Shown here piece by piece: positions 55,800 through 63,968 of a stretch of 64,000 nucleotides of DNA. Under the pieces are notes generated by a model that did no database searches, had not been told where the DNA came from, and saw nothing but the letters and a program-made list of their open reading frames with translations. Each line of letters starts with the position of its first letter. Within the stretch, counting starts at the first letter, position 1. The DNA comes from Nocardia acididurans. Lineage in GTDB: Bacteria > Actinomycetota > Actinomycetes > Mycobacteriales > Mycobacteriaceae. The position numbers and the translations under genes were made by a program. The DNA lies in the NCBI RefSeq assembly GCF_016741815.1, contig NZ_JAERRJ010000010.1, positions 124,001 to 188,000 on the forward strand, read 5' to 3'.

Positions 55800-58223
55800 T
55801 CAGCGCACCAGCAGGGCGATGGGCAGGCGGGCGAACAGCTTCTCCAGCCGGGCACGGCCGGAGAAGGTGTGGCCCGTCAGCCGATCGGTCCAATGTCCCT
55901 GCGGCAGATCGAGGACCGTGTCACCCCAGCCGCCCGCCTCGTCCAGGCGCACGCTGTGGCGGGTCGCGGCCACGATCACCTCGGGGGATTCGCCGCCGCG
56001 CCCGCGCGCGTAGGAGATCAGGTGCTGGGCCTGATCACCGACCGCGAACAGCGGCGTGTAACTGCCGCCCACGAAGCATTCCGGGCGCTCGCGGCGCAGC
56101 CACAGGGCATAGGCCACGATCCACATCTTCACCGCGCCGGACGGATCGAGATCCGGTGTGCCGGTGAGGGATTGCAGCAGCAGCGTGCGATGGGTGAAAT
56201 CGACCGGACGGCGGTTGTCCGGGTCGACGAGCGAGTCCTCCCACAGTTCGCAGCCCTGATAGATATCCGGAATACCCGGCCCGCACAGCTGCAGCAGCTT
56301 CTGCGCGAGCGAGTCCGACCAGGCGTGCGGGGCGAGATCGGTGACCAGCTCGGCCATTTCGGCGCCGACCGGCCCGTCGATGACGCTGTCGATCCAGCGA
56401 TGGACGGCGGTCTCGAACTCGACATCCGGTTCCTCCCAGGAGGATCGGGTGCCCGCCTCGCGAACGGCCTTCTCCGCGAACTGGTGCAGGCGCTCCCGGA
56501 AGCCCGGCACGGTCGCGGCGGGGCGGCCGTCGGCGGGCCAGACGCCGAACATGTTCTGCAGTAGGAACAGTGTGGTGCCGCCGTCGGGGCCGGGCGTGAT
56601 GTCGTGCCACGCGGTCACCGCGCGCGTCCAGATGGCGGGCACCTGCGACAGCACGCCGATCCGGGCCCGCACATCCTCGCCGCGCTTGGTGTCGTGCGTG
56701 GACAGCGCGGTCATGGTGGCGGGCCAGCGCGCCGCGCGCTCGGCGTTCGCCAGATGGAATTCGATCGGCGAGCAGCCGAACCGCGCCGGATCCGTGCCCA
56801 TCTCCTGCAGCGACACCAGCCGCGCGGCGCGGTAGAACATGGTGTCCTCCACCGCTTTCGCGCTCATGGCCCCGCCCATCTGATGGAAGCGCACGGCGGC
56901 CTCGCCATTGGTGGCCAGCGCGGTCACCAGCACCTGCAGCGGCCCGGTGAGTTCACTGTTGCGCCGGGCCACCTCGGCCACCACCGCGCCGACCATGCCC
57001 GCCAGCGGCGTGTAGTCGGTGCGGTACACCGGCATGAACGACAGCACCTCGATGGTGGCGTTGGTGAGCGCCATGGCGTCGAAGTTCTCCGCCCGCGCAT
57101 CGCGTTTGACGGCGGCCACCAGCCGCCGCGTCTCGGGCACCAGCATGGTTTCGGCCACCGCGCGTTTGATGCGGTGCTCCTGCTCGGTGAACCAGGCCCG
57201 GTCGCTGCCGTGCCCGGTGAACTGCCGCGACAGTTCGGTCAGCGGCTTCTCGCCCTCCGGGTCGATGAGGACGCCGCCCAGATCCGCGAGCGCGTCGTAG
57301 CCGGTGGTGCCGTCGATGGGCAGGGTGGCGTCGAGGGGTTCGCGATTGGACAGCACCTTCTCCACCAGCAGCAGCCGCTGCGGGCCGATGAGGGCGCGCA
57401 GCCGCTCCAGATACGCTGCGGGACGGGCCAATCCGTCCGGATGGTCCACGCGCACGCCGTCGATGAGATCGTGTTCGCACCAGGCCGCGAGCTCCCGGTG
57501 CGTGATCTCGAAGACGTCGGCCTCCTCCTGCCGTACGGCCGCGAGCTCGCCGACGGTGAAGTAGCGCCGATAGCCGCACAGTCCCGATTTCCAGTTGACC
57601 AGGCGGTAGTGCTGTTTGTCGTGGATGCGCAGCGCGTTCTCGCCGTCGGTGCCGGGCGCGATGGGGAAGCGCATATCGCGCAGCGCCAGCATGGGTTCGG
57701 GGCCGCTGCGGTCCACGGTGAGCGCCGCCGGATCGTTCTCGTTGGCCAGCACCGGCAGTGCGAGCCGCCCGCCCGCGCCGTTGCCCGGAGTCCAGTCGAT
57801 ATCGAAGAAATGCGCGTACTGGGAGGCTTTGCCGTGCCGCAGCACATCCCACCACCACGGGTTCTGCCGCGGATCGGCGACGCCCACATGATTGGGCACC
57901 AGATCCACCAGCAGGCCCATGCCGCGGCTGCGCACCTCGTCGGACAGGGCCTTGAGCCCGGCCGGGCCGCCCAGCCCCGCGGCCACCGTGGTCGGATCGG
58001 TGACGTCGTAGCCGTGCGTGGACCCGCGCACGGCGGTCAGCACGGGGGACAGGTACAGGTGCGAAATACCCAGCTGCTGTAAGTATTCGGCGATGGCGCG
58101 GGCATCGGCGAAGGTCAGCGCGTCGGGCCGCAGTTGCAACCGGTAGGTGCTGCGGACCGGCGTGGGCCGGGTGAGGGCATCGGTGCGGTGTTCGGGCGTG
58201 CTGGTCATGGCTTTCTCGATCAT
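55800..58223 (-). CDS. treY: Maltooligosyltrehalose synthase
   Basis: An 807-residue GH13 enzyme that turns the reducing end of a maltooligosaccharide into a trehalose-type linkage. Family start: STYRLQLRPDALTFADARAI, YLQQLGISHLYLSPVLTA, GSTHGYDVTDP. Catalytic residues: Asp in DGVRVDHPDGLARP, Glu in LLLVEKVLSNREPL, Asp in LSTHDTKRGEDVRAR. The start ATG 58223 overlaps the treX stop (ATGA), so the two are translationally coupled; ATG 58208 is also possible. The expected partner treZ is not in the window. Confidence 0.96.
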   Translation of the reverse strand: MIEKAMTSTPEHRTDALTRPTPVRSTYRLQLRPDALTFADARAIAEYLQQLGISHLYLSPVLTAVRGSTHGYDVTDPTTVAAGLGGPAGLKALSDEVRSRGMGLLVDLVPNHVGVADPRQNPWWWDVLRHGKASQYAHFFDIDWTPGNGAGGRLALPVLANENDPAALTVDRSGPEPMLALRDMRFPIAPGTDGENALRIHDKQHYRLVNWKSGLCGYRRYFTVGELAAVRQEEADVFEITHRELAAWCEHDLIDGVRVDHPDGLARPAAYLERLRALIGPQRLLLVEKVLSNREPLDATLPIDGTTGYDALADLGGVLIDPEGEKPLTELSRQFTGHGSDRAWFTEQEHRIKRAVAETMLVPETRRLVAAVKRDARAENFDAMALTNATIEVLSFMPVYRTDYTPLAGMVGAVVAEVARRNSELTGPLQVLVTALATNGEAAVRFHQMGGAMSAKAVEDTMFYRAARLVSLQEMGTDPARFGCSPIEFHLANAERAARWPATMTALSTHDTKRGEDVRARIGVLSQVPAIWTRAVTAWHDITPGPDGGTTLFLLQNMFGVWPADGRPAATVPGFRERLHQFAEKAVREAGTRSSWEEPDVEFETAVHRWIDSVIDGPVGAEMAELVTDLAPHAWSDSLAQKLLQLCGPGIPDIYQGCELWEDSLVDPDNRRPVDFTHRTLLLQSLTGTPDLDPSGAVKMWIVAYALWLRRERPECFVGGSYTPLFAVGDQAQHLISYARGRGGESPEVIVAATRHSVRLDEAGGWGDTVLDLPQGHWTDRLTGHTFSGRARLEKLFARLPIALLVR

Positions 58224-60343
58224 GCCGCACACCGCAGGACGAGCAGGCAGCGTGCGGGGATTTCCACGGTGGCGGAGGCGGGATGGGCGGTGTCGGCGGC
58301 CGGGCGGCCGGTGGGCGTGGAGCAGTCCAATTCCACCGACCAGGACGCGCCGTGATCGGTATCGGGCAGGGTGAAGGGCAGGGCGGCGTCGTGCGCGTTG
58401 AAACAGAGCAGGAACGAATCGTCGGTGATGTGCTCGCCGCGCGGGCCGGGTTCACGGATGCCGGCGCCGTTGAGGAAGACGGCCAGCGAGCGGCCGAATC
58501 CGGTTTCCCAGTCGGCGTCGGTCATCTCCGCGCCGCCGGGGGTGAACCAGGCGATGTCGTCGGGATGGTCGTGGGTGGGGGCGGGACGGCCGTCGAAGAA
58601 GCGGCGACGCCGGAACACCGGGTGCGCGGCGCGCAAAGCCACTGCGCGGCGGGTGAATTCGAGGAGGTCGGCATGCGTGTCCAGCAGTGACCAGTCCATC
58701 CAGGAGAGTGCGGAGTCCTGGCAGTAGGCATTGTTGTTGCCCTGCTGGGTGCGGCCCAGCTCGTCGCCGTGCAGCAGCATCGGGGTGCCCTGGGACAGCA
58801 GCAGCGTGGCGAGCAGATTACGAGATTGCCTGGCGCGCAGGGCGAGTACCTCCGGATCGGCGGTGGGACCCTCCACACCGCAGTTCCAGGAGCGGTTGTA
58901 GTTCTCGCCGTCACGGCTGCCCTCGCCGTTGGCCTCGTTGTGTTTCTCGTTGTAGGACACCAGATCCGCGAGGGTGAAGCCGTCGTGCGCGGTGACGAAG
59001 TTGATACTGGCCGACGGTCTTCGGCCGGTGGCCTCGTACAGGTCCGAGGAGCCGGTGAGCCGAGAGGCGAACTCGCCCAACGTCGCCGGTTGCCCGCGCC
59101 AGTAATCCCGCACGGTGTCACGGTATTTGCCGTTCCACTCGGTCCAGGCGACGGGGAAGTTGCCGACCTGATAGCCGCCCTCGCCCACATCCCAGGGTTC
59201 GGCGATGAGCTTCACCTGGCTCACCACCGGATCCTGGTGCACCAGATCGAAGAAGGTGGCCAGGCGATCCACATCGTGTAGTTCGCGGGCCAGGGTGGCG
59301 GCCAGGTCGAACCGGAATCCGTCCACGTGCATCTCCAGCACCCAGTAGCGCAGTGAGTCCATGATCAGTTGCAGGGTGTGCGGGTGGCGCACGTTCAGGC
59401 TGTTGCCGGTGCCGGTGTAATCCATGTAGTGCTGCGGATCATCGTCCACCAGACGGTAATACGCGGCATTGTCGATGCCCCGGAAGGACAGCGTCGGGCC
59501 GAATTCGTTGCCCTCGGCGGTGTGGTTGTAGACGACGTCGAGGATCACCTCGATCCCGGCGGCGTGCAGGGCGCGCACCATGGCCTTGAATTCGGTGACC
59601 GCCGCGCCCGGGGTGCGGGTCGCGGCGTATTCGGCGTGCGGGGCGAAATAGCCGAAACTGTTGTAGCCCCAGTAGTTTCGCAGTCCGCGGTCGAGCAGGA
59701 CGCGGTCGTGCAGGAACTGGTGCACCGGCATGAGTTCCACCGCGGTGACGCCCAGGCCGCGCAGGTGCGCGATGATCGCCGGATGCGCCATGCCCGCGAA
59801 GGTGCCGCGCTGTTCCGGCGGCACGTCGGGGTGGGTCATGGTCATGCCCTTGACGTGCGCCTCGTAGATGACCGTCTCGTGATAGGGGCGCTTGGGCGCG
59901 CGATCGTCGGCCCAGTCGAAGTACGGGTTCACCACCACGCCGGTCATGGTGTGCCCCAACGTGTTCTGACCGTAGTTGTAGGGCGCGACATCACTGCCGA
60001 AATCGCCCTCGAAGGATTTCCCGTACGGGTCCAGCAGCAGTTTGCTCGGATCGCAGCGCAGCCCCGCGGCGGGCTCGAACGGCCCGTGTACCCGGTACCC
60101 GTACCGCTGCCCCGGCCCCACCCCGGGCAGATAGGCATGCCACACGTACCCGTCCACCTCGTCGAGCGGAATGCGCGTCTCGCGCCAGTTGTCCTCGATC
60201 AGGCACAGCTCCACGCGCCGCGCCGCTTCGGAGAACACCGAGAAGTTGGTGCCGGCCCCGTCGTAGGTGGCGCCCAGCGGATACGCCGTCCCCGGCCAGA
60301 CACCGAGTGGTGCCGGAACCGGAGTCGCGGAGGGCGGAGCCAT
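58220..60343 (-). CDS. treX: Glycogen debranching enzyme
   Basis: A 707-residue GH13 isoamylase (GlgX/TreX) that removes alpha-1,6 branches and supplies linear maltodextrins to TreY. It has an N-terminal CBM48-like domain (GVWPGTAYPLGATYDGAGTN), then the barrel: VYNHTAEGNE, nucleophile Asp in HVDGFRFDLAATLAREL, acid Glu in LIAEPWDVGEGGYQVG, and Asp in FVTAHDGFTLADLV. ATG 60343 follows TAGGGT (60350-60355) by 6 nt, so it is probably leaderless. First gene of a treX-treY operon. Confidence 0.95.
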   Translation of the reverse strand: MAPPSATPVPAPLGVWPGTAYPLGATYDGAGTNFSVFSEAARRVELCLIEDNWRETRIPLDEVDGYVWHAYLPGVGPGQRYGYRVHGPFEPAAGLRCDPSKLLLDPYGKSFEGDFGSDVAPYNYGQNTLGHTMTGVVVNPYFDWADDRAPKRPYHETVIYEAHVKGMTMTHPDVPPEQRGTFAGMAHPAIIAHLRGLGVTAVELMPVHQFLHDRVLLDRGLRNYWGYNSFGYFAPHAEYAATRTPGAAVTEFKAMVRALHAAGIEVILDVVYNHTAEGNEFGPTLSFRGIDNAAYYRLVDDDPQHYMDYTGTGNSLNVRHPHTLQLIMDSLRYWVLEMHVDGFRFDLAATLARELHDVDRLATFFDLVHQDPVVSQVKLIAEPWDVGEGGYQVGNFPVAWTEWNGKYRDTVRDYWRGQPATLGEFASRLTGSSDLYEATGRRPSASINFVTAHDGFTLADLVSYNEKHNEANGEGSRDGENYNRSWNCGVEGPTADPEVLALRARQSRNLLATLLLSQGTPMLLHGDELGRTQQGNNNAYCQDSALSWMDWSLLDTHADLLEFTRRAVALRAAHPVFRRRRFFDGRPAPTHDHPDDIAWFTPGGAEMTDADWETGFGRSLAVFLNGAGIREPGPRGEHITDDSFLLCFNAHDAALPFTLPDTDHGASWSVELDCSTPTGRPAADTAHPASATVEIPARCLLVLRCAA

Positions 60344-60401
60344 GCCAAGACCCTATCGGCCCCGCTGGCAACCCCGATGCGGTGGTCGGTGCCCGCGATG
60401 G

Positions 60402-60968
60402 TCAGTGCGCTCGCGCGCCACCCGTCGTATCGGTCGCGAAATCCGGCAACCAGCGGCGTTCGTATCCGCACCGCCGTGCCAGCCGTGCCAGCCCGCCCAG
60501 CACCACCCGCTGCGCCCCCGCCGGAATGCCCGCGAGGTACCCGTCCTGGTAATCCCACAGCAGCGCCAGCGCCAGCGGATTGCGTGGCACCCCGGCCGAC
60601 GTGGTTTTCCCGGCCGCGTCGAGGGCATGCCACAGCCGGAACATCTCCCAGTGCCGCAGCGGGGGACGAATCACATGCCGTACGACCGTCTCCGGCGTCA
60701 CACTCCAGAACTCGTGCACCACCCCGCCCGCCGCGACCGCTGAATCACCTTCCCCCGCAAAACTTTCCACCCCGTCGATCCGGAACCGCACGCGGCCCCG
60801 CAGCACCGTCCACTCCTCGGCCAGCACCGGATGCCAGTGCGGCCCCGCCTGCCGCTCCGCTCGTGGCAGCAGATGTTCGAGCACGAGGTAGGCCCCCTGC
60901 TCGTCGACGCCCTGTTCGACCAGGGTGACGCGTTTGCCGTTGCGGAAGGTCAGAGTGCTGCTGTCCAT
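60402..60968 (-). CDS. Cupin-domain protein under MarR control
   Basis: A 188-residue protein with one N-terminal cupin barrel: GPHWHPVLAEEWTVLRGRVRF (metal-binding His-x-His and Glu), then GGVVHEFWSV with the second-motif His. The C-terminal half (HWEMFRLWHALDAAGKT, WDYQDGYLAGIPAGAQRVVLGG) is helical and hydrophobic. ATG 60968 is preferred: on the minus strand TTGACA (61004-60999), 18 nt, CATATT, 6 nt, ATG forms a good leaderless promoter spanning the operator. Substrate unknown; a dioxygenase or ligand sensor is possible. Confidence 0.78.
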   Translation of the reverse strand: MDSSTLTFRNGKRVTLVEQGVDEQGAYLVLEHLLPRAERQAGPHWHPVLAEEWTVLRGRVRFRIDGVESFAGEGDSAVAAGGVVHEFWSVTPETVVRHVIRPPLRHWEMFRLWHALDAAGKTTSAGVPRNPLALALLWDYQDGYLAGIPAGAQRVVLGGLARLARRCGYERRWLPDFATDTTGGARAH

Positions 60969-60979
60969 TCCTCCAATAT

Positions 60980-60992
60980 GAAGGTAACCTTC
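60980..60992. promoter_or_regulatory. Operator shared by the cupin and marR genes, GAAGGT-A-ACCTTC
   Basis: Perfect 13-bp inverted repeat. The marR -10 box TAACCT (60985-60990) lies inside it, and on the other strand it sits between the -35 and -10 of the cupin gene. One bound repressor would shut both promoters. Confidence 0.75.
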
Positions 60993-60997
60993 GTAAT

Positions 60998-61459
60998 GTG
61001 TCAACAGCCCGCGCGACTCCGCCGCCCGCCGACCCGAGCCTGCTCAAACTGCTCGTCACCACCACCCGCGCCCTCGAGGACGATCTCAACGAGCGCCTCC
61101 GCAATGCCCTCGACCCCAGCCTGCGCCCCGCCCACTACGCCGTCTTCCGCCACCTCGACCCCGTCGGCTCCCGCGTCACCGCCCTCGCCGAATCGGCCGG
61201 TATGACCCAGCAATCCATGGGCGAGCTGATCACCCACCTCGAAGCCCGCGGCTACGTGGAACGCCGGGTCGACCCGTCCGACAAACGCGCCCGCCTGGTG
61301 GTCCCCACCGCCGCCGGCCGCGCCGGACTGGGCGTCGCCGCAACAGGAATCGCCGATATCGAGAAGCGCCTGCGCAGCGCACTCGGCCGCGACGGCCTGG
61401 CCGAACTGCGCGCCCTGCTGGCTCGGGCGCACGCGGCGCTCGCCGACCGGCCCGCGTGA
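60998..61459 (+). CDS. MarR-family transcriptional regulator
   Basis: A 153-residue regulator. The DNA-binding core includes SRVTALAESAGMTQQSMGEL with recognition helix, HLEARGYVERRVDPSDKRAR (wing with the DPSDKRAR signature) and LVVPTAAGRAGL. GTG 60998 follows TAACCT by 7 nt, so it is probably leaderless. The operator overlapping its -10 box implies autorepression together with control of the divergent cupin gene. Confidence 0.88.
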   Translation: MSTARATPPPADPSLLKLLVTTTRALEDDLNERLRNALDPSLRPAHYAVFRHLDPVGSRVTALAESAGMTQQSMGELITHLEARGYVERRVDPSDKRARLVVPTAAGRAGLGVAATGIADIEKRLRSALGRDGLAELRALLARAHAALADRPA

Positions 61460-61468
61460 TCGGGCCGG

Positions 61469-62431
61469 TCAGGGCAGCGCGCGGGTCCAGGTCTGGCCGA
61501 TCAGGTCCGCGCCGAAGCTGTGGTGCGGATTCGCCGCTGTCAGGTGGAATCCCGCGCGTTCGTAGATGTGGCGGGCGGAGGTGAGGACGTCGTTGGTCCA
61601 CAGGACCATGGTGCGGTAGCCGGCCTCGGTGGCGAAGCGCAGGCATTCGTCGACGAGGGCGGTGCCGACGCCGAGGCCGCGCGCGGTGGGTTCGACCAGG
61701 AGCAGGCGCAGGCGGGCGGTGGTGTCGTCCTCGCGGACGCAGTAGACGCAGCCGACGGGAGCGCCTTCGTATTCGGCGATCCAGGCGCGTTCCCGTTGCG
61801 GGTCATGGGAGTTCAGGAATTCGGCGACGATGTGGGCGACCAGGGCCTCGTAATCGGAGTTCCAGCCGAATTCGGCGGCGTAGAGCGCGGCGTTGCGCTG
61901 GATGACCCAGCCGTGATCGCCTGGGCGCGGCGCGCGGATCGCCACCCGGGCCGGATCCGGTTCGGCGGCATCGAGAATGCCCTCGATGGCGTGCATGGCC
62001 TCGATGAGGCGGGTGCGGGCGGCGGGGGAGTGCGGGCCGAGCAGGTCGCCGATATCGCGTTGGGACAGCTCGTCGACTTCGGCGAAGGCGTGCCGCCCGA
62101 GGTCGGTCAACTCCACGATCTGGCGGCGGGCATCGGCCGCCGAGCGGCGGCGGGTGATCAGGCCGCGGTCGGCGAACCGCGTCAGAATGCGGCTGAGATA
62201 TCCGGCGTCGAGATCGAGGTCGGCGCGCAGGTCCACCACTGCGCTGGGGCCGAAATTGGCCAGCTCGAACAAGATACGGGCCTCGGCGAGGGTGAAGTCG
62301 GTGCCGAGCAGGCCGCCGCGCAGTACGCCGATGACCCGGGTGTACCGGCGGTTGAACGCGCGCACGGCCGCGATGTGATCGGCGGCCACTGCCGGGGTGG
62401 GGCCGCTGCCGCGAGTGGTGCTGGTCGTCAT
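61469..62431 (-). CDS. MarR-GNAT fusion: winged-helix plus N-acetyltransferase
   Basis: A 320-residue two-domain protein. Residues 15-150 form a MarR-type domain (LAEARILFELANFGPSAVVD, LDAGYLSRILTRFADRGLI, SAADARRQIVELTDLG). Residues 165-320 form a GNAT fold: AALYAAEFGWNSDYEALVAH, GCVYCVREDDTTARLRLLLVEPTARGLGVGTAL (acetyl-CoA loop RGLGVG), FATEAGYRTMVLWTNDVL. Such fusions are widespread in actinobacteria but poorly characterised; the acetyl acceptor is unknown. ATG 62431 has GGAG 7 nt upstream. A palindrome about 80 nt upstream is its probable operator. Confidence 0.88.
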   Translation of the reverse strand: MTTSTTRGSGPTPAVAADHIAAVRAFNRRYTRVIGVLRGGLLGTDFTLAEARILFELANFGPSAVVDLRADLDLDAGYLSRILTRFADRGLITRRRSAADARRQIVELTDLGRHAFAEVDELSQRDIGDLLGPHSPAARTRLIEAMHAIEGILDAAEPDPARVAIRAPRPGDHGWVIQRNAALYAAEFGWNSDYEALVAHIVAEFLNSHDPQRERAWIAEYEGAPVGCVYCVREDDTTARLRLLLVEPTARGLGVGTALVDECLRFATEAGYRTMVLWTNDVLTSARHIYERAGFHLTAANPHHSFGADLIGQTWTRALP

Positions 62432-62508
62432 GCCGGACTCCGTTCCCGCTGAGTCGAGTTCGTCCGTCGGGTCGATCCGCCGCCGTCGGCGGTAGTCACC
62501 GAAATTCG

Positions 62509-62521
62509 TTGACTCAGTCAA
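62509..62521. promoter_or_regulatory. Operator-like palindrome upstream of the MarR-GNAT gene, TTGACT-C-AGTCAA
   Basis: Perfect 13-bp inverted repeat. On the minus strand its TTGACT is a good -35 box, 17 nt from TGACTA, so a protein bound here would occlude the promoter of the MarR-GNAT gene. Confidence 0.6.
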
Positions 62522-62610
62522 AGAATACCCCGCCGCAGCCGGTCGCGCACCGGTTCCAGGCATCTGCTCCGCGGGCGGCGGGGGTGACGGACGGGCAGCT
62601 CCGGTGATAA

Positions 62611-62627
62611 CTTGAACGGCGTTCAAG
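62611..62627. promoter_or_regulatory. BioQ-like operator at bioA, CTTGAACG-G-CGTTCAAG
   Basis: Perfect 17-bp inverted repeat containing TGAAC-N3-GTTCA, the core reported for BioQ, the TetR-type repressor of biotin genes in corynebacteria and mycobacteria. It overlaps the expected bioA transcription start (GATAAC just upstream) and lies 48 nt before the start codon. Confidence 0.75.
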
Positions 62628-62675
62628 CCCGGCCGGGTGCGGCCGGGCAGGACCGTCGCCGAACCGGAGGATTCC

Positions 62676-63944
62676 GTGGCATTGCACCCCGAGCAGATCA
62701 CCGCCCTCGACGCCGCACACGTGTGGCATCCCTACGGCGGGTTCCCGGCAACCACCGAACCGCTGGTGGTGGCCTCCGCGTCGGGCACCCGCCTGACCCT
62801 GGCCGACGGGCGGGAACTGATCGACGGGATGAGCTCGTGGTGGGCGGCCGTGCACGGATACCGGCACCCCGTGCTGGACGCGGCGCTGCTGGAACAGTCG
62901 CGGAAGATGAGTCACGTGATGTTCGGCGGGCTCACCCACGAACCGGCCGTTCGGTTGACGCAACTGCTCGTCGAACTCACCCCGGCCGGTCTCGACAAGG
63001 TGTTCCTCTGCGACTCCGGATCGGTGTCGGTGGAGGTCGCGGTGAAGATGTGCCTGCAGTATCAGCGAGCCGTCGGGCGGCCCGATAAGCGGCGTTTGCT
63101 GACCTGGCGCGGCGGCTATCACGGCGACACCTTCACGCCGATGAGCGTGTGCGACCCCGAGGGCGGCATGCACTCGCTGTGGACCGATGTGCTCAGCGAT
63201 CAGATCTTCGTCGCCATGCCGCCGAAAGACTTTGTGCCCGAGTACGTCTCGGAGCTGGAACGGGCCTTCGCCGACCACGCCGACGAGCTCGCCGCGGTCA
63301 TCGTGGAACCCGTGGTGCAGGGCGCGGGCGGTATGCGCTTCCATCATCCGCGCTATCTGAACGAGCTGCGGCGGCTGTGCGACGAGCACGGCGTGCTGCT
63401 GGTGTTCGACGAGATCGCCACCGGATTCGGCCGCACCGGAACGCTTTTCGCGGCCGAGCATGCCGGGGTGAGCCCGGATGTGCTGTGCGTGGGCAAGGCG
63501 CTCACCGGCGGCTACCTCACCCTCGCCGCCGCGCTGTGCACCGCTGAGATCGCCGAGACCATCAGCCGGGCGCACGGCGGGCTCATGCACGGACCCACCT
63601 TCATGGGCAATCCGCTCGCCTGCGCGGTGGCCGTGGCCTCCATCGAACTGCTGCTCGCGCGCGACTGGCAGGGCGAAGTCCGGCGCATAGCAACGGAACT
63701 CGAGGACGGCCTCGCGCCCGCGCGCGACCTGCCCGGCGTGACCGATGTCCGCGTGTGCGGGGCCATCGGCGTCATCGCCCTCGACCATCCGGTGGACATG
63801 CGCAAAACCACCCATGCCGCAACGGAATCCGGCGTGTGGCTGCGCCCGTTCCGCAACCTGATCTACTGCATGCCGCCGTTCATCAGCACGACCGAGGACG
63901 TGCGGCAGATCGCGGCGGCCATGGTGGCGGCCGCCGCGGTGTGA
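62676..63944 (+). CDS. bioA: Adenosylmethionine-8-amino-7-oxononanoate aminotransferase
   Basis: PLP enzyme of 422 residues that converts KAPA to DAPA with S-adenosylmethionine as amino donor in biotin synthesis. Family pieces: VWHPYGGF at the start, DGMSSWWAAVHGYRHPVLD, FCDSGSVSVEVA-like LCDSGSVSVEVAVKM, WRGGYHGDTF, PVVQGAGGMRFHHP, FDEIATGFGRTGTLFA, and PLP lysine Lys274 in VGKALTGGYLTLAAALC. GTG 62676 has GGAGG 5 nt upstream; GTG 62637 is in frame but lies just after the operator. bioF and bioD, if clustered, would lie beyond the window, but the next gene seems to be on the minus strand. Confidence 0.95.
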   Translation: MALHPEQITALDAAHVWHPYGGFPATTEPLVVASASGTRLTLADGRELIDGMSSWWAAVHGYRHPVLDAALLEQSRKMSHVMFGGLTHEPAVRLTQLLVELTPAGLDKVFLCDSGSVSVEVAVKMCLQYQRAVGRPDKRRLLTWRGGYHGDTFTPMSVCDPEGGMHSLWTDVLSDQIFVAMPPKDFVPEYVSELERAFADHADELAAVIVEPVVQGAGGMRFHHPRYLNELRRLCDEHGVLLVFDEIATGFGRTGTLFAAEHAGVSPDVLCVGKALTGGYLTLAAALCTAEIAETISRAHGGLMHGPTFMGNPLACAVAVASIELLLARDWQGEVRRIATELEDGLAPARDLPGVTDVRVCGAIGVIALDHPVDMRKTTHAATESGVWLRPFRNLIYCMPPFISTTEDVRQIAAAMVAAAAV

Positions 63945-63950
63945 GCGCCT

Positions 63951-63968
63951 GCCCGGGGTGAACCGGGC
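63951..63968. terminator. Short hairpin after bioA
   Basis: GCCCGG (63951-63956) and CCGGGC (63963-63968) with a 6-nt loop, 6 nt after the bioA stop and just before a possible convergent gene end. Confidence 0.5.
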
